Of a DNA stretch of 38,554 nt, positions 17,109 to 25,361 are shown one piece after another; positions within the stretch are counted from its first letter, which is position 1; each line of letters begins with the position of its first letter. The DNA lies in the NCBI RefSeq assembly GCF_015207105.1, contig NZ_JADEXO010000054.1, positions 1-38,554 on the forward strand. Reading direction: 5' to 3'. The translations under genes and the position numbers were made by a program. Source of the stretch: a cf. Phormidesmis sp. LEGE 11477 (GTDB lineage: Bacteria > Cyanobacteriota > Cyanobacteriia > Phormidesmidales > Phormidesmidaceae). The notes under the pieces were generated by a model that saw only the letters and a program-made list of their open reading frames with translations, did not search any database and was not told where the DNA came from.

Positions 17109-17181
17109 CAGCTATGAGGATATTGGCGGCAGTCGCCAGTTCTACGTGTGTTCGATTCTAGTGAAGCCCAACTCACCTTAA

Positions 17182-19173
17182 TTAAGCCGCCTGATTGGGA
17201 ACCCAGCAAAGTATTTGATTTTCACGGCCAGCATTAGGATCTATCTGGTTTAGGCGGTTAGTTTTGCATAGTGACTGGATAATCTTATCGACAGATTCAA
17301 CGCTCAACGTAGGTACTTGTTCTTGCGTGCTAGCGACTACCGCTTGCAGTCCCATCCATGAATGAGTGCTCATCAAGTTCAAAATATATCTCTGCGCTGT
17401 CTCCATATCATCACCAGGTGGAGTAGGACTAGGATCACCTTCTTCACTACTCATTTGCTGAAGTAACTTGCAGCCAGCTAGCACACCAGATTGACGCGCT
17501 AGTACCTGAAGCTGAGCAATATCTGGCGTTTGTGAGGCAATGACCAGTTCTCCTCCCGCTGCTGCATTAACTAGGCGATGGTAAGTTTCCAGATAATACA
17601 CAGACTCCATATCTGGTTTGATGTGAGTGTGAGGACTGCCATCGAATATTCCGCTAAAGATTCGATGACCCTTGTTGCTTGTGCTGCCTAGCTTAGAGGC
17701 TCGGATCAGATAAAGGCGATCGCGCGTCCCCTGCTGCGTAATTTTTTGGCAGGCTTTCATCACATTGCAAAACGAACTGAGATTGCTATCCTCCATCCAA
17801 ACAATGCCTATTCTTTTTGTGCTCTGATAGCCAAGCGAATAGCTTTTATAGCTGGGGCTTGGAAGAATTGCGTGTTGAATATTAGTAACGCCTAGAGCTT
17901 CGAGCGCCTCTTGAAGCCGACGAACCAGCTCGGGCGAAGAAAACTGAGCCAACCGACTCACTTGTTTGCTAGTTTCCTTGAATTCCTTCTGCCAGGCTAG
18001 TTCAAAGCTGGCGCGCATATTGACAGGCGGTGGCGGCAGTACAGGTTGAACAGGCGGCATCTTTCCATTCTTTTTGAAATGGCTAATCAGCCCTTCTGCC
18101 AAAATCAAGCACTTGCGAGGTAAGACTTTCCCACCTGGATACTCATGCTCTAACCACGCACGTGTGAGCGGCGCAATAGATGAAGCAGGCACAGGATCGG
18201 CCCGTCTGTGCAACGGACGTAATCGGGAAGCCCAAATCGACGATGCCTGGTCGAGACTGATAGACCGCAAGGTGAGCTTTTCGTTGATTCGATACTGATC
18301 AGCAGGTTCTACAGCGTCTTTGTTTTTTTGCCAGTTGCTCGTAATGATACTGATCAAAATCAGAAAATTCTTAAATTTCTCATTGTGGATAGTGGTGTTG
18401 ACGTTGAATAACGCCTGCAAATCAGGCTTGCCATCGGATCGCTTTGGAATATTATCTAAGTTGTCAAAACAAATGACGATAGGTTGGGTAGAGTCGGCGA
18501 TTGTACCGAAGTTACCCAGCATTGTCTGAGCAGCATCTTCTGAATTAACCGCGTTTCTAACTTTAAGAAGCCTTAAATCTTCGTCATCAAGGTCTTCGCC
18601 ACGCAGCCAGTCGTAGGCAACAATCCTATTTTCTGGATTAAGCAATTCGTACAAAACGCCAAAAAAATCCTTAGGACGATACAAACCGCTCGGGAAGCTC
18701 ATACGCATGTCGCGTACAAAAGCACCCCGTTCACCTAGCAGTCTAGTGGCCATGCCAGGACGCTTCAAAATATCTAAACCTCTTAGCCAGCGAATGAGCT
18801 GCGGCTCACTTTGGCCTTCGGGCACTTCGATTAAGCTATCGACCGTTTGACGTAATACGTGTCGCCAAATAAATTGACTGTCGGGCCAAGGGCCAACGTA
18901 AGCAAAACAAGCTTTATCGTTGAAGTTTCTCTTAAGTCTGCCAAGTAAATAGCTCTTACCCGATCCTGAATCGCCTAGCAGCATCAGCGTGCGGGTTTGG
19001 CGATCGCGATTGACGTTATCTAGAGCCTGTTCAACCCCATCAACGATCTCCTGATGAATAGAAGAAACCTCCTGGGTTTCATCTTGGATTTCCTTCCAAA
19101 AATTTCCTGGCTTGAACGTAGTTGGGTCAAACGGATTGAGATGTTGACGAACTAGCTGCTCAATAGATGTCAC
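17182..19173 (-). CDS. P-loop ATPase with C-terminal winged-helix-like region, operon partner of the FtsK-nuclease
   Basis: A large AAA/STAND-like NTPase of unknown family. Numbered from the GTG at 19218 (678 aa), Walker A is GDSGSGKS at 82-89 and Walker B is PIVICFDNLDN at 246-256. The region between and after resembles the ATPase core used by regulatory or defence NTPases. A poly-Pro break (PVQPVLPPPPVN) separates a second alpha/beta domain (about 440-585). The last 80 residues (MSTHSWMGLQAVV ... SVDKIIQSLCKTNRLNQI) look like a winged helix. I prefer the internal GTG at 19173 (VTSIEQLVRQHLNPFDPTTF, 663 aa), because the preceding 15 residues look untranslated; either start is weak. It lies between the winged-helix gene and the nuclease-translocase, all on one strand. 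Confidence 0.8.
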   Translation of the reverse strand: MTSIEQLVRQHLNPFDPTTFKPGNFWKEIQDETQEVSSIHQEIVDGVEQALDNVNRDRQTRTLMLLGDSGSGKSYLLGRLKRNFNDKACFAYVGPWPDSQFIWRHVLRQTVDSLIEVPEGQSEPQLIRWLRGLDILKRPGMATRLLGERGAFVRDMRMSFPSGLYRPKDFFGVLYELLNPENRIVAYDWLRGEDLDDEDLRLLKVRNAVNSEDAAQTMLGNFGTIADSTQPIVICFDNLDNIPKRSDGKPDLQALFNVNTTIHNEKFKNFLILISIITSNWQKNKDAVEPADQYRINEKLTLRSISLDQASSIWASRLRPLHRRADPVPASSIAPLTRAWLEHEYPGGKVLPRKCLILAEGLISHFKKNGKMPPVQPVLPPPPVNMRASFELAWQKEFKETSKQVSRLAQFSSPELVRRLQEALEALGVTNIQHAILPSPSYKSYSLGYQSTKRIGIVWMEDSNLSSFCNVMKACQKITQQGTRDRLYLIRASKLGSTSNKGHRIFSGIFDGSPHTHIKPDMESVYYLETYHRLVNAAAGGELVIASQTPDIAQLQVLARQSGVLAGCKLLQQMSSEEGDPSPTPPGDDMETAQRYILNLMSTHSWMGLQAVVASTQEQVPTLSVESVDKIIQSLCKTNRLNQIDPNAGRENQILCWVPNQAA

Positions 19174-19254
19174 AGTTAAATGCTCTAGATTACGAAAAGT
19201 TGTACAGACGCAACTCACTTACAACAGTTCAGTTGCACGTTGAGACAATGTCTT

Positions 19255-20133
19255 TTAGAGGATGGCAATAAAGAAAAGAGAACCGCCATTGCTTTGACTA
19301 ATGCCAGCAGATATCTGAGAGGCGCTGTAGTCGTCTTGGTTATGCAGACTGCTCAATTCGATGCGATCAGCTCGCTGTAATTCATACAAATAGCTATCCA
19401 ACTCTTCTCTAGTCAAAGGCGGCTGTAGCTTCTCTCGTAGGTGATAGATTGGCAGGTAATTATCGCTACCTATTAGCTGATCGAGCTGTTTGATCTGCTG
19501 TAAGACAGCTTGAGCGTCGGGCTTAGATTGAATACCAATGGGCATAGCGCTGCTGCTAGGTTGACTGAGAGAGCGCTGAGGTTGCGGCTGGCTAGTCGGT
19601 AATGGCTGCTGCGAAAATTGGCCTGAATTGTTACGTAAAAACTTGATATAACTGCCCAGCATCGTAGCTGTTGCCACCAGCGAATTGCCTCTAGGCTCAT
19701 ATTCTTCTAATAGAAACTGTCTGCCTTGAGCGCTTAAAGAAACCTCTTTGATTGTCATTTCTGATATTGAAAGTACTTTGCGTCCCGCCAAATCTTGAAT
19801 GATCTGTTGACGCGCACCAGCAGGTGTTTTCCTGAGCTGACCAGGTGTCATCACTCCCTTGCAAGCTCTCATCACAGCCAACTCGTCCGGCGTTGCAGGA
19901 AGGCTGGTAGTGTCTAGAGACAACAAGGTTTTACCATGCGAGGTGAGCTTAAATTTAGCAACTTCACTGTCATAGTCAACGAGACCTTTCGCGCCTAAGT
20001 TCCTGCAAACCTTGTCGCGATCTGAAGCTTTTGTTTTAGCGTTTGGCTTAATCTCTGAAATTTTACTTCGGTAGTTCTCACACCCCAGCAGCTTCAGTAA
20101 GAATTTCAGCTCGATTGCTTCTAGGCTTGTCAT
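19255..20133 (-). CDS. Multi-winged-helix protein, first gene of the nuclease-translocase operon
   Basis: A 292-residue protein from ATG 20133 (a TTG at 20184 would add 17 unlikely residues). I do not recognise a named family. The N-terminal 160 residues look like two winged helices in tandem: SLEAIELKFLLKLLG ... RDKVCRNLGAKGLVDYD ... FKLTSHGKTLL, then a similar unit ending VSLSAQGRQFLLEEY. A Gln/Pro/Ser-rich linker follows. A third winged-helix-like domain closes the protein (LPIYHLREKLQPPLTREELDSYLYELQRADRIELSSL), ending in a Gly/Ser turn and a hydrophobic LFFIAIL strand. This architecture suggests DNA or partner recognition. The gene leads the operon, with at most 81 bases to the ATPase gene. 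Confidence 0.75.
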   Translation of the reverse strand: MTSLEAIELKFLLKLLGCENYRSKISEIKPNAKTKASDRDKVCRNLGAKGLVDYDSEVAKFKLTSHGKTLLSLDTTSLPATPDELAVMRACKGVMTPGQLRKTPAGARQQIIQDLAGRKVLSISEMTIKEVSLSAQGRQFLLEEYEPRGNSLVATATMLGSYIKFLRNNSGQFSQQPLPTSQPQPQRSLSQPSSSAMPIGIQSKPDAQAVLQQIKQLDQLIGSDNYLPIYHLREKLQPPLTREELDSYLYELQRADRIELSSLHNQDDYSASQISAGISQSNGGSLFFIAIL

Positions 20134-20184
20134 ACTGCACACTACTCTTTTGACCCTAGCTAAAGACGTCAACAGTCTAATCAA

Positions 20185-20444
20185 ACTTGATGAGTCTCAG
20201 CGCTATTCTTACGTTTTTTTGACACGGTTGTGTAGGGGGATTGTATGTAGCTTCTATGTGGACTTGCTGAAGGTTTAAGTAGTTCTACGTAGAAGAGAGT
20301 TTTCGATTCTCCTATTTTGACAATGCCGTGTCTTACGCTTTGCACTTTGATAGCCGCTAGAAATTTTAAGGCTGCTCAACAAAGATTTCTCTTGCATACG
20401 TGGAGAGCACACTACGTAGCTGAGACAGCGGTGCCTGCTGCGGG
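20185..20444. promoter_or_regulatory. Upstream region of the nuclease-translocase operon with palindromes
   Basis: This gap should hold the operon promoter. It contains a perfect 12-bp palindrome, TTCTACGTAGAA (20283-20294), about 150 bases upstream of the first ATG, and an 8-bp palindrome with the same core, CTACGTAG, near 20411-20418. A shared CTACGTAG core in two sites suggests an operator. I could not fix a convincing -35/-10 pair. Confidence 0.4.
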
Positions 20445-20879
20445 TCATTTTGGTGGAAGCCACTGCCAGGTTAATATCGGCTCAAATCTTTTAAAGTCTG
20501 CATCGGCGCTGACCCATACAGCATCTGATTCTATTGCCAAAGCCGCAAGACTAGCGTCTGGCACCAAATTACCTACGGTTTGACTTTCTAAGCACAACTT
20601 TTCGAAGATCTGCCAGTGCCTGGCCCCTGGCATTATCCCTAGCGCATTAGGTTGACTTCTGACAGTATTTGTAAAGGCGATTGCTTGCTCTAAAGGCGTA
20701 GGCGTTTTGTAGATTCTTGGGTGAGTGACTATCCGAATGAACGCGCTCAAAATCCAGTCGCAATAGAGAAAAGTCTCGCTACTCGATAGCTGCTCTGTCA
20801 GCCAATGATGGTAGAACTCATACCCTACGTTCTCTTCTCGGTGAGCGTTGATGTAGATGTTCACATCACATAGATACAT
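20445..20879 (-). CDS. VapC-type PIN-domain toxin
   Basis: Predicted Mg-dependent ribonuclease toxin of a type II module, 144 residues. The PIN acidic residues are visible: D5 in MYLCDVNIYIN, then VPDASLAALA and VSADADFKRF near the end. The middle contains SAFIRIVTHPRIYKTPTP, typical of the subfamily that targets RNA and pairs with ribbon-helix-helix antitoxins. It begins six bases after the antitoxin stop, indicating coupled translation, and lies directly upstream of the nuclease-translocase operon, reading the same way. ATG at 20879. It appears intact. Confidence 0.88.
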   Translation of the reverse strand: MYLCDVNIYINAHREENVGYEFYHHWLTEQLSSSETFLYCDWILSAFIRIVTHPRIYKTPTPLEQAIAFTNTVRSQPNALGIMPGARHWQIFEKLCLESQTVGNLVPDASLAALAIESDAVWVSADADFKRFEPILTWQWLPPK

Positions 20880-20885
20880 CGCGCC

Positions 20886-21134
20886 TTACTCTTTTTGGAA
20901 AGTCTCCATACGTTCTCTAAGCGCTGCATTGCTATTGACATCTACATTAGGATACGTGCCATCGCCTCTGAAGGTGGGAAGCGATACAACGCGCGGAGAC
21001 GAGGCACCCCTTTCCCGCTCGATCAAAAGCACTACCGCATCTTGAATTAGCTGCGTCAACGTGCGCTTCGTTGACAGCGCGTGTTGCTTGGCTGACTGAA
21101 GGATCTCTTCACTTAAGCGTATCGTTGTTCTCAT
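20886..21134 (-). CDS. VapB-type ribbon-helix-helix antitoxin
   Basis: An 82-residue antitoxin with an N-terminal ribbon-helix-helix DNA-binding domain (MRTTIRLSEEILQSAKQHALSTKRTLTQLIQDAVVLLIERE) and a flexible C-terminal tail (LPTFRGDGTYPNVDVNSNAALRERME) of the kind that wraps the toxin. It should repress its own operon and neutralise the adjacent VapC. ATG at 21134. The antitoxin-first order and six-base gap are typical. Confidence 0.87.
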   Translation of the reverse strand: MRTTIRLSEEILQSAKQHALSTKRTLTQLIQDAVVLLIERERGASSPRVVSLPTFRGDGTYPNVDVNSNAALRERMETFQKE

Positions 21135-21212
21135 GCTGAGATACTAGCATCAGTATGCCTGACTCTTCGCTGCTCAGATAATGCAGTTCGGCTTGTTCAT
21201 TGTATGGCTTGG

Positions 21213-22178
21213 TTAACTGAGTGGTCTGCGATCGCCCAGCCCAACATTTCTCTCCCAGAAATACCCATTTGTATATCCCTGAATCGAAGCATCCTGCTCA
21301 GCAAGTGCTAATCGTTTCTGCGCCCAGCAGGCATAGCGCTCTTCCTGCTCTATCCCTACATAGTGCCGACCGAGCTTTTTGGCCACAACAGAAGTCGTTC
21401 CAGATCCAAGAAAAGGATCGAACACTACCTCACCTGGGTTAGAACTGGCTAGAATCATCTTGGCAATCAGCTTTTCGGGCTTCTGAGTAGGATGATCTGT
21501 GTTTTCTGGCATAGACCAGAAAGGAATGGAGATATCGGTCCATAGGTTGGAGGGATGAGTGGCGCGGAAGTTGCCCTGCTGCGTTTCTTTCCAGTCTTTG
21601 GGTCTGCCAGCTTTGTCTCGATAGGGCGCTCTTACTCGCCGCTGCACCTTCACCGCTTCTACATTAAAGGTGTAGCGATCTGATACCGTGCCAAACCAGA
21701 TATCTTCCGAAGCATTCTTCCAGTTTCGCTTCGCCCCGCGACCCTTCTCACGCTCCCAGGTGATGCGGTTACGCACCTGAAAGTACTGAGCAAACGCCTG
21801 ATAAACCGCGTTCGATGACTGCCAATCACAGCACATATATATAGAGGCAGTTGGTTTTAGCAAGCGCGGCAATTGAGACATCCAGTTAGTTAGCCAAGCT
21901 TGATAGTCAGCAGCGGGCATCTCTTTGAAGGTCGAACCGTTGAAATCCTTCTGCCGATTATAAGGAGGGTCGACAATCAGTAAATCCACAAAATTATCTG
22001 GTAGCAGCGGCAAAGCTGTCAGCAGATCCTGATGAATCGTTCGATCTAAAATGTTGGCAGCCGTCTGGGGCTTACTCACGCTCAACAGTTTATTGGCATA
22101 AGCAACTTTCTCTTCGGCGCTCAGCACTAAGGTCCGATTGTTTGGCGCTTTTTGCTTTGGCAGCGGCCTAGGCTCCAC
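21213..22178 (-). CDS. Solitary site-specific DNA methyltransferase (DPPY type)
   Basis: A 321-residue SAM-dependent N4-cytosine or N6-adenine methyltransferase. The catalytic DPPY motif (VDLLIVDPPYN, about residues 68-78) precedes the SAM-binding FDPFLGSGTT near residue 250, the beta-class order. Other family features include ITWEREKGRGAKRNWKNASEDIWF and FWSMPENTDHPTQKPEKL. It strongly recalls the orphan cyanobacterial methyltransferases of the Sll0729 type, which methylate GGCC, but that is from memory; DPPY alone does not fix the target base. GTG start at 22178, just after an in-frame stop. No restriction enzyme gene is adjacent. It diverges from ffh. Confidence 0.88.
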   Translation of the reverse strand: MEPRPLPKQKAPNNRTLVLSAEEKVAYANKLLSVSKPQTAANILDRTIHQDLLTALPLLPDNFVDLLIVDPPYNRQKDFNGSTFKEMPAADYQAWLTNWMSQLPRLLKPTASIYMCCDWQSSNAVYQAFAQYFQVRNRITWEREKGRGAKRNWKNASEDIWFGTVSDRYTFNVEAVKVQRRVRAPYRDKAGRPKDWKETQQGNFRATHPSNLWTDISIPFWSMPENTDHPTQKPEKLIAKMILASSNPGEVVFDPFLGSGTTSVVAKKLGRHYVGIEQEERYACWAQKRLALAEQDASIQGYTNGYFWERNVGLGDRRPLS

Positions 22179-22211
22179 CGAATCAACTCACCAAGCAGCT
22201 TATCAGATGAT

Positions 22212-22240
22212 TTGAACCGAACCCTTTAGAATAGGATAGT
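22212..22240 (+). promoter_or_regulatory. Candidate ffh promoter
   Basis: TTGAAC (22212-22217) and GATAGT (22235-22240) are separated by 17 bases and would start transcription about 27 bases before the ffh ATG. Both hexamers are only partial consensus matches. Confidence 0.3.
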
Positions 22241-22273
22241 CAGTTCGCCTAGTTCTATAAATCGCTCAGTTTT

Positions 22274-23752
22274 ATGTTTGAAGCCCTCTCAGAACAATTT
22301 GAATCCGCCTGGAAAAAGCTTCGCGGCCAGGACAAAATCTCGGATGCGAATATTACAGAGGCGCTTCGAGAAGTGCGGCGCGCCCTACTCGAAGCGGATG
22401 CCAACCTCGATGTCGTCAAAGGCTTCGTCGCCGATGTCAAAGAAAAGGCTCAGGGCGCTGATGTCGTCTCTGGCGTTCGCCCCGATCAGCAGTTTATCAA
22501 GATTGTCTACGACGAGCTGGTCGAGACGATGGGTGAAACCAACGTGCCCTTGGCTGACAGCGAAAATAAGCCAACGGTTGTCTTGATGGCTGGTTTGCAG
22601 GGCACAGGTAAGACGACGGCCTCTGCCAAACTCGCCCTACATCTGCGTAAGCAAGAGCGCTCGGCGCTGCTAGTGGCGACTGACGTTTATCGACCAGCGG
22701 CGATCGATCAGCTATTGACGCTGGGTAAGCAGATTGACGTGCCTGTATTTGAAATTGGCGCGGATGCGAACCCGGTGGAGATTGCCCGGCAGGGTCTGGC
22801 CAAGGCAAAAGCAGACGGCATTGATACGGTCATTATCGATACGGCAGGCCGTCTGCAAATCGATACGGACATGATGGCTGAGCTAGCGCAGGTAAAAGAC
22901 GTCGCGCAGCCAGATGAAGTCTTGCTGGTTGTGGATGCGATGACGGGCCAAGAGGCGGCGACGCTGACGCGCACTTTCCATGATGAGATTGGGATTACGG
23001 GCGCGATTCTGACCAAGATGGACGGCGACTCGCGCGGGGGGGCGGCGCTGTCGGTGCGGCGGATTTCTGGCCAGCCAATTAAGTTTATCGGTGTGGGCGA
23101 AAAAGTCGAGGCGCTACAGCCTTTTTATCCCGATCGGATGGCGTCTCGCATCCTGGGTATGGGTGATGTGCTGACGCTGGTGGAAAAGGCCCAAGAAGAA
23201 GTTGATATTGCCGATGCAGAGAAGCTGCAAGAGAAGATCCTGTCGGCGAAGTTTGATTTCAATGACTTTTTGAAGCAGACCCGGCTGATGAAGAATATGG
23301 GGTCGCTGGCTGGGATTATGAAGATGATTCCGGGTATGGGCAATAAGCTCTCTTCTGACCAGCTGCAGCAGGGTGAGCAGCAGCTGAAGCGCTGTGAGGC
23401 GATGATTAAATCGATGACGATGGAGGAGCGGGAGAACCCAGAAGTGCTGTCGGGTTCTCCGAGTCGTCGCCGCCGGGTGGCTAAGGGCGCTGGCTATGCG
23501 GAGAAGGATGTCGGTAAGCTGGTGAGCGATTTTCAGCGGATGCGCGGATTAATGCAGCAGATGGGTCAGGGAAATATGGGACTACCAGGCTTCGATGGTG
23601 GCTTTCCGGGCATGGGCGGTGGTCCAATGGGTGGCGGCAATCCAATGGGTGGAAATCCTTTTGGCGGTGCGCCAAGACCCGGCTGGCGAGGCGCTGGTGG
23701 CGGAAAGAAGAAGAAAAAGAACAAGAAAAAGAAGGGATTTGGCTCCCTATAA
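22274..23752 (+). CDS. ffh: Signal recognition particle GTPase Ffh
   Basis: The protein half of the bacterial SRP: it binds signal sequences as they leave the ribosome and delivers complexes to FtsY at the membrane. 492 residues: N domain (1-90), G domain with P-loop GLQGTGKTT at 107-115, DTAGRLQ and TKMDGDSRGGAA, and an M domain with Met-rich helices (MKMIPGMGNKL, MRGLMQQMGQGNMG). The tail is unusual: about 50 residues dominated by Gly, Met and Pro, then a Lys/Asn run (KKKKKNKKKKGFGSL). The common neighbour rpsP is absent; a secreted protein gene follows after 9 bases. Confidence 0.97.
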   Translation: MFEALSEQFESAWKKLRGQDKISDANITEALREVRRALLEADANLDVVKGFVADVKEKAQGADVVSGVRPDQQFIKIVYDELVETMGETNVPLADSENKPTVVLMAGLQGTGKTTASAKLALHLRKQERSALLVATDVYRPAAIDQLLTLGKQIDVPVFEIGADANPVEIARQGLAKAKADGIDTVIIDTAGRLQIDTDMMAELAQVKDVAQPDEVLLVVDAMTGQEAATLTRTFHDEIGITGAILTKMDGDSRGGAALSVRRISGQPIKFIGVGEKVEALQPFYPDRMASRILGMGDVLTLVEKAQEEVDIADAEKLQEKILSAKFDFNDFLKQTRLMKNMGSLAGIMKMIPGMGNKLSSDQLQQGEQQLKRCEAMIKSMTMEERENPEVLSGSPSRRRRVAKGAGYAEKDVGKLVSDFQRMRGLMQQMGQGNMGLPGFDGGFPGMGGGPMGGGNPMGGNPFGGAPRPGWRGAGGGKKKKKNKKKKGFGSL

Positions 23753-23761
23753 CCTGACATT

Positions 23762-24469
23762 ATGAACAAGCTTCTGCGGTTTGGATTGATAGCTGGCATC
23801 ACATTAGCGGGGATTGGGATAGAAACCACCGTTTTTGCTGGGAGTGCCAAAGCGCTACCGGGTCAAACTATTGATGAAGCTGCTGCTTGGATGGAAGCCC
23901 ACCCAACGCTGCGAGCTTTGCGCTCAGAGGGCTTGTCTATTCGCCGGGAGAGTACGCCTGCTCGTCGGTATACGTTTCACGGCTCGGTGTTTCCACCGGG
24001 GGGCGGTTCCGGTGAGAGCCTATTGGTGCGGCGGCATTCGGGTGAACCCGTGGTTATTCACTCGGAGAAGCTGACTCTGGTAGATATTGTCAGCGGGGTG
24101 AGTATTCCTCGATTGGAAGATTCGCTCAGGTCAATTTATGGCGCTGAGATATTTGCTGACTATCGCCGGGCTGAGTCTTTGCTGGTGTTTTCGACCGATC
24201 GACCCGAAGATAGAGGGACTGATGGATTGATGCGATCGCACCTCTTGGAAGGCGATCTCTACGGCTATCTGCTAGAGCTGATGCCGAATGAAGATGGCGA
24301 GCTGCAAACTGGGGCAGTGACCGTGATGCTAAAAGAGAATGCAGCGGCGCTAGCTGAGAATTTGCGCGATCGCGAAATTAACCGGGGCGAGTTTGAAGAT
24401 CCGACGACAGGCCCACGTATGGAAGGGGATGGCCCTAGCTTAAATAGATTGCTCAGAACCATTCAATAG
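23762..24469 (+). CDS. Secreted hypothetical protein, 235 aa
   Basis: Unrecognised. A signal peptide is clear (MNKLLRFGLIAGITLAGIGIE, cleavage probably near FAGSAKA). The mature protein has a helical start (IDEAAAWMEAHPTLRALRSEG), a beta-rich middle with a Gly-rich turn (VFPPGGGSGESLLVRR) and an acidic, Arg-containing end. I see no catalytic motif and no lipobox. It starts 9 bases after ffh and is probably co-transcribed with it, without an obvious functional link. A weak AGGCCA/TGGCCT hairpin about 10-40 bases past its stop may terminate transcription. Confidence 0.75.
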   Translation: MNKLLRFGLIAGITLAGIGIETTVFAGSAKALPGQTIDEAAAWMEAHPTLRALRSEGLSIRRESTPARRYTFHGSVFPPGGGSGESLLVRRHSGEPVVIHSEKLTLVDIVSGVSIPRLEDSLRSIYGAEIFADYRRAESLLVFSTDRPEDRGTDGLMRSHLLEGDLYGYLLELMPNEDGELQTGAVTVMLKENAAALAENLRDREINRGEFEDPTTGPRMEGDGPSLNRLLRTIQ

Positions 24470-24629
24470 AACAGGCCAACTTGAGCCGCACCCACGCTGG
24501 CCTTTATCACTAACTCAAATTTAACTATGGATTTTGATGATTTTGGTGAAGTCTGCAATTTTAGGGCTTCAGTCAAAAGCGGCATTTTGAATTAGACCAT
24601 ATTTCAAACAATGCTAAGGTTGCGATGGT

Positions 24630-25133
24630 TTATTCCGCCCAGTTTTCTAGCGATAAGTCGGTAATGCGCGAAAACTCTCGCATGTTGTTGCTAACTAAGG
24701 TAACGCCACAGCTCAAGGCATGAGCTGCAATCAGCATGTCCATTGCTCCGATAACAAGCCCTCTACTCTCCAGGTTGCTTCTAATCACACCATATATGGT
24801 TGCAGCAGCTTGATCAAACTCAACAATTTCTAGCGGGATTAAAAATTGTATTAAAGCGCTACGATTTTTCTCTTGCTGTTGACTCTTGCAAATGCCATAT
24901 TCTAATTCCGCTACGGTGATAGAAGAAATACCGATATCAGACAGAGAAAGGGTTCGGAATCGCGCCAATACCTCGGGAGGTTTCTGCTTGATTAGGTATA
25001 GCAATGCGCGGATGCATTCGTGCAGTTGCTATTCACTTTGCGTTATAGAACAAAGGGTGTAGCCTTGCTATGTGTAGTGAGCAAAGTGCAGAAGGCTATA
25101 GATGCAGATGTTGGTATCGAGCAGGTATTTCAT
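24630..25133 (-). pseudogene. vapC PIN toxin broken by a 102-bp insertion
   Basis: The toxin gene starts at ATG 25133, immediately after the antitoxin stop (TAGATG), and reads MKYLLDTNICIY. The normal continuation, LIKQKPPEVLARF, resumes only after 102 extra bases (about 24997-25098). The insertion keeps the frame but brings two TAG stops. The downstream part (24630-25004, 124 codons from a TTG) is otherwise intact, with AELEYG, GAMDMLIAAHAL and LVSNNMREF. It lacks the first catalytic Asp, so the fragment should be inactive unless it is translated for another purpose. The family is the type II VapC with PIN nuclease fold. Confidence 0.82.
24997..25098 (-). mobile_element. Small insertion inside vapC, possible TA-duplicating MITE
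   Basis: About 102 bp interrupt the Tyr codon of an otherwise canonical NICIYLIKQ stretch. A TA dinucleotide flanks both sides, which fits a 2-bp target duplication as made by IS630/Tc1-type elements. The ends share only TAGC as inverted repeats (TAGCCTT and, reversed, TAGCAAT). Inside is a perfect 8-bp inverted repeat, CACTTTGC/GCAAAGTG, giving a stem-loop. Element identity is inference; a local duplication or rearrangement is the alternative. Confidence 0.5.
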
Positions 25134-25361
25134 CTAGAACGCTTCTCGAACGTCGAGAGAAGGCTGCTCTCTAGTATTCATGAAATCGTCAGAGAATTGC
25201 TCTAGACTCTCAAATAAAGATTGCCAGGGACTATCTTTGGCAATTAGAACGATCGCACTCCCAACCTTTTTGATGTAGACCTCAGTACCTGTCATTTGGA
25301 AGTCTTTGGGAATTATCACGATTTGATGAGTCCCATCGGTGCTAATTTTGGCAATGTTCAT
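25134..25361 (-). CDS. VapB-type (AbrB/SpoVT-like) antitoxin
   Basis: A 75-residue antitoxin with a short swapped-hairpin-like N-terminal domain (MNIAKISTDGTHQIVIIPKDFQMTGTEVYIKKVGSAIVLIAKD) and a toxin-binding tail (WQSLFESLEQFSDDFMNTREQPSLDVREAF). A strong ribosome site, GGAGG, is nine bases before ATG 25361. The gene is intact although its toxin partner is broken, which agrees with an antitoxin that has become an orphan. Confidence 0.85.
   Translation of the reverse strand: MNIAKISTDGTHQIVIIPKDFQMTGTEVYIKKVGSAIVLIAKDSPWQSLFESLEQFSDDFMNTREQPSLDVREAF

Noticed and set aside
17140-17165. tRNA-like T-loop (GTTCGATTC)
   Set aside because: Flanking bases do not form a T stem and no acceptor, D or anticodon arm is present.
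20317-20583. 88-codon plus-strand frame opposite the vapC end
   Set aside because: It overlaps an intact PIN toxin on the other strand and shows no domain.
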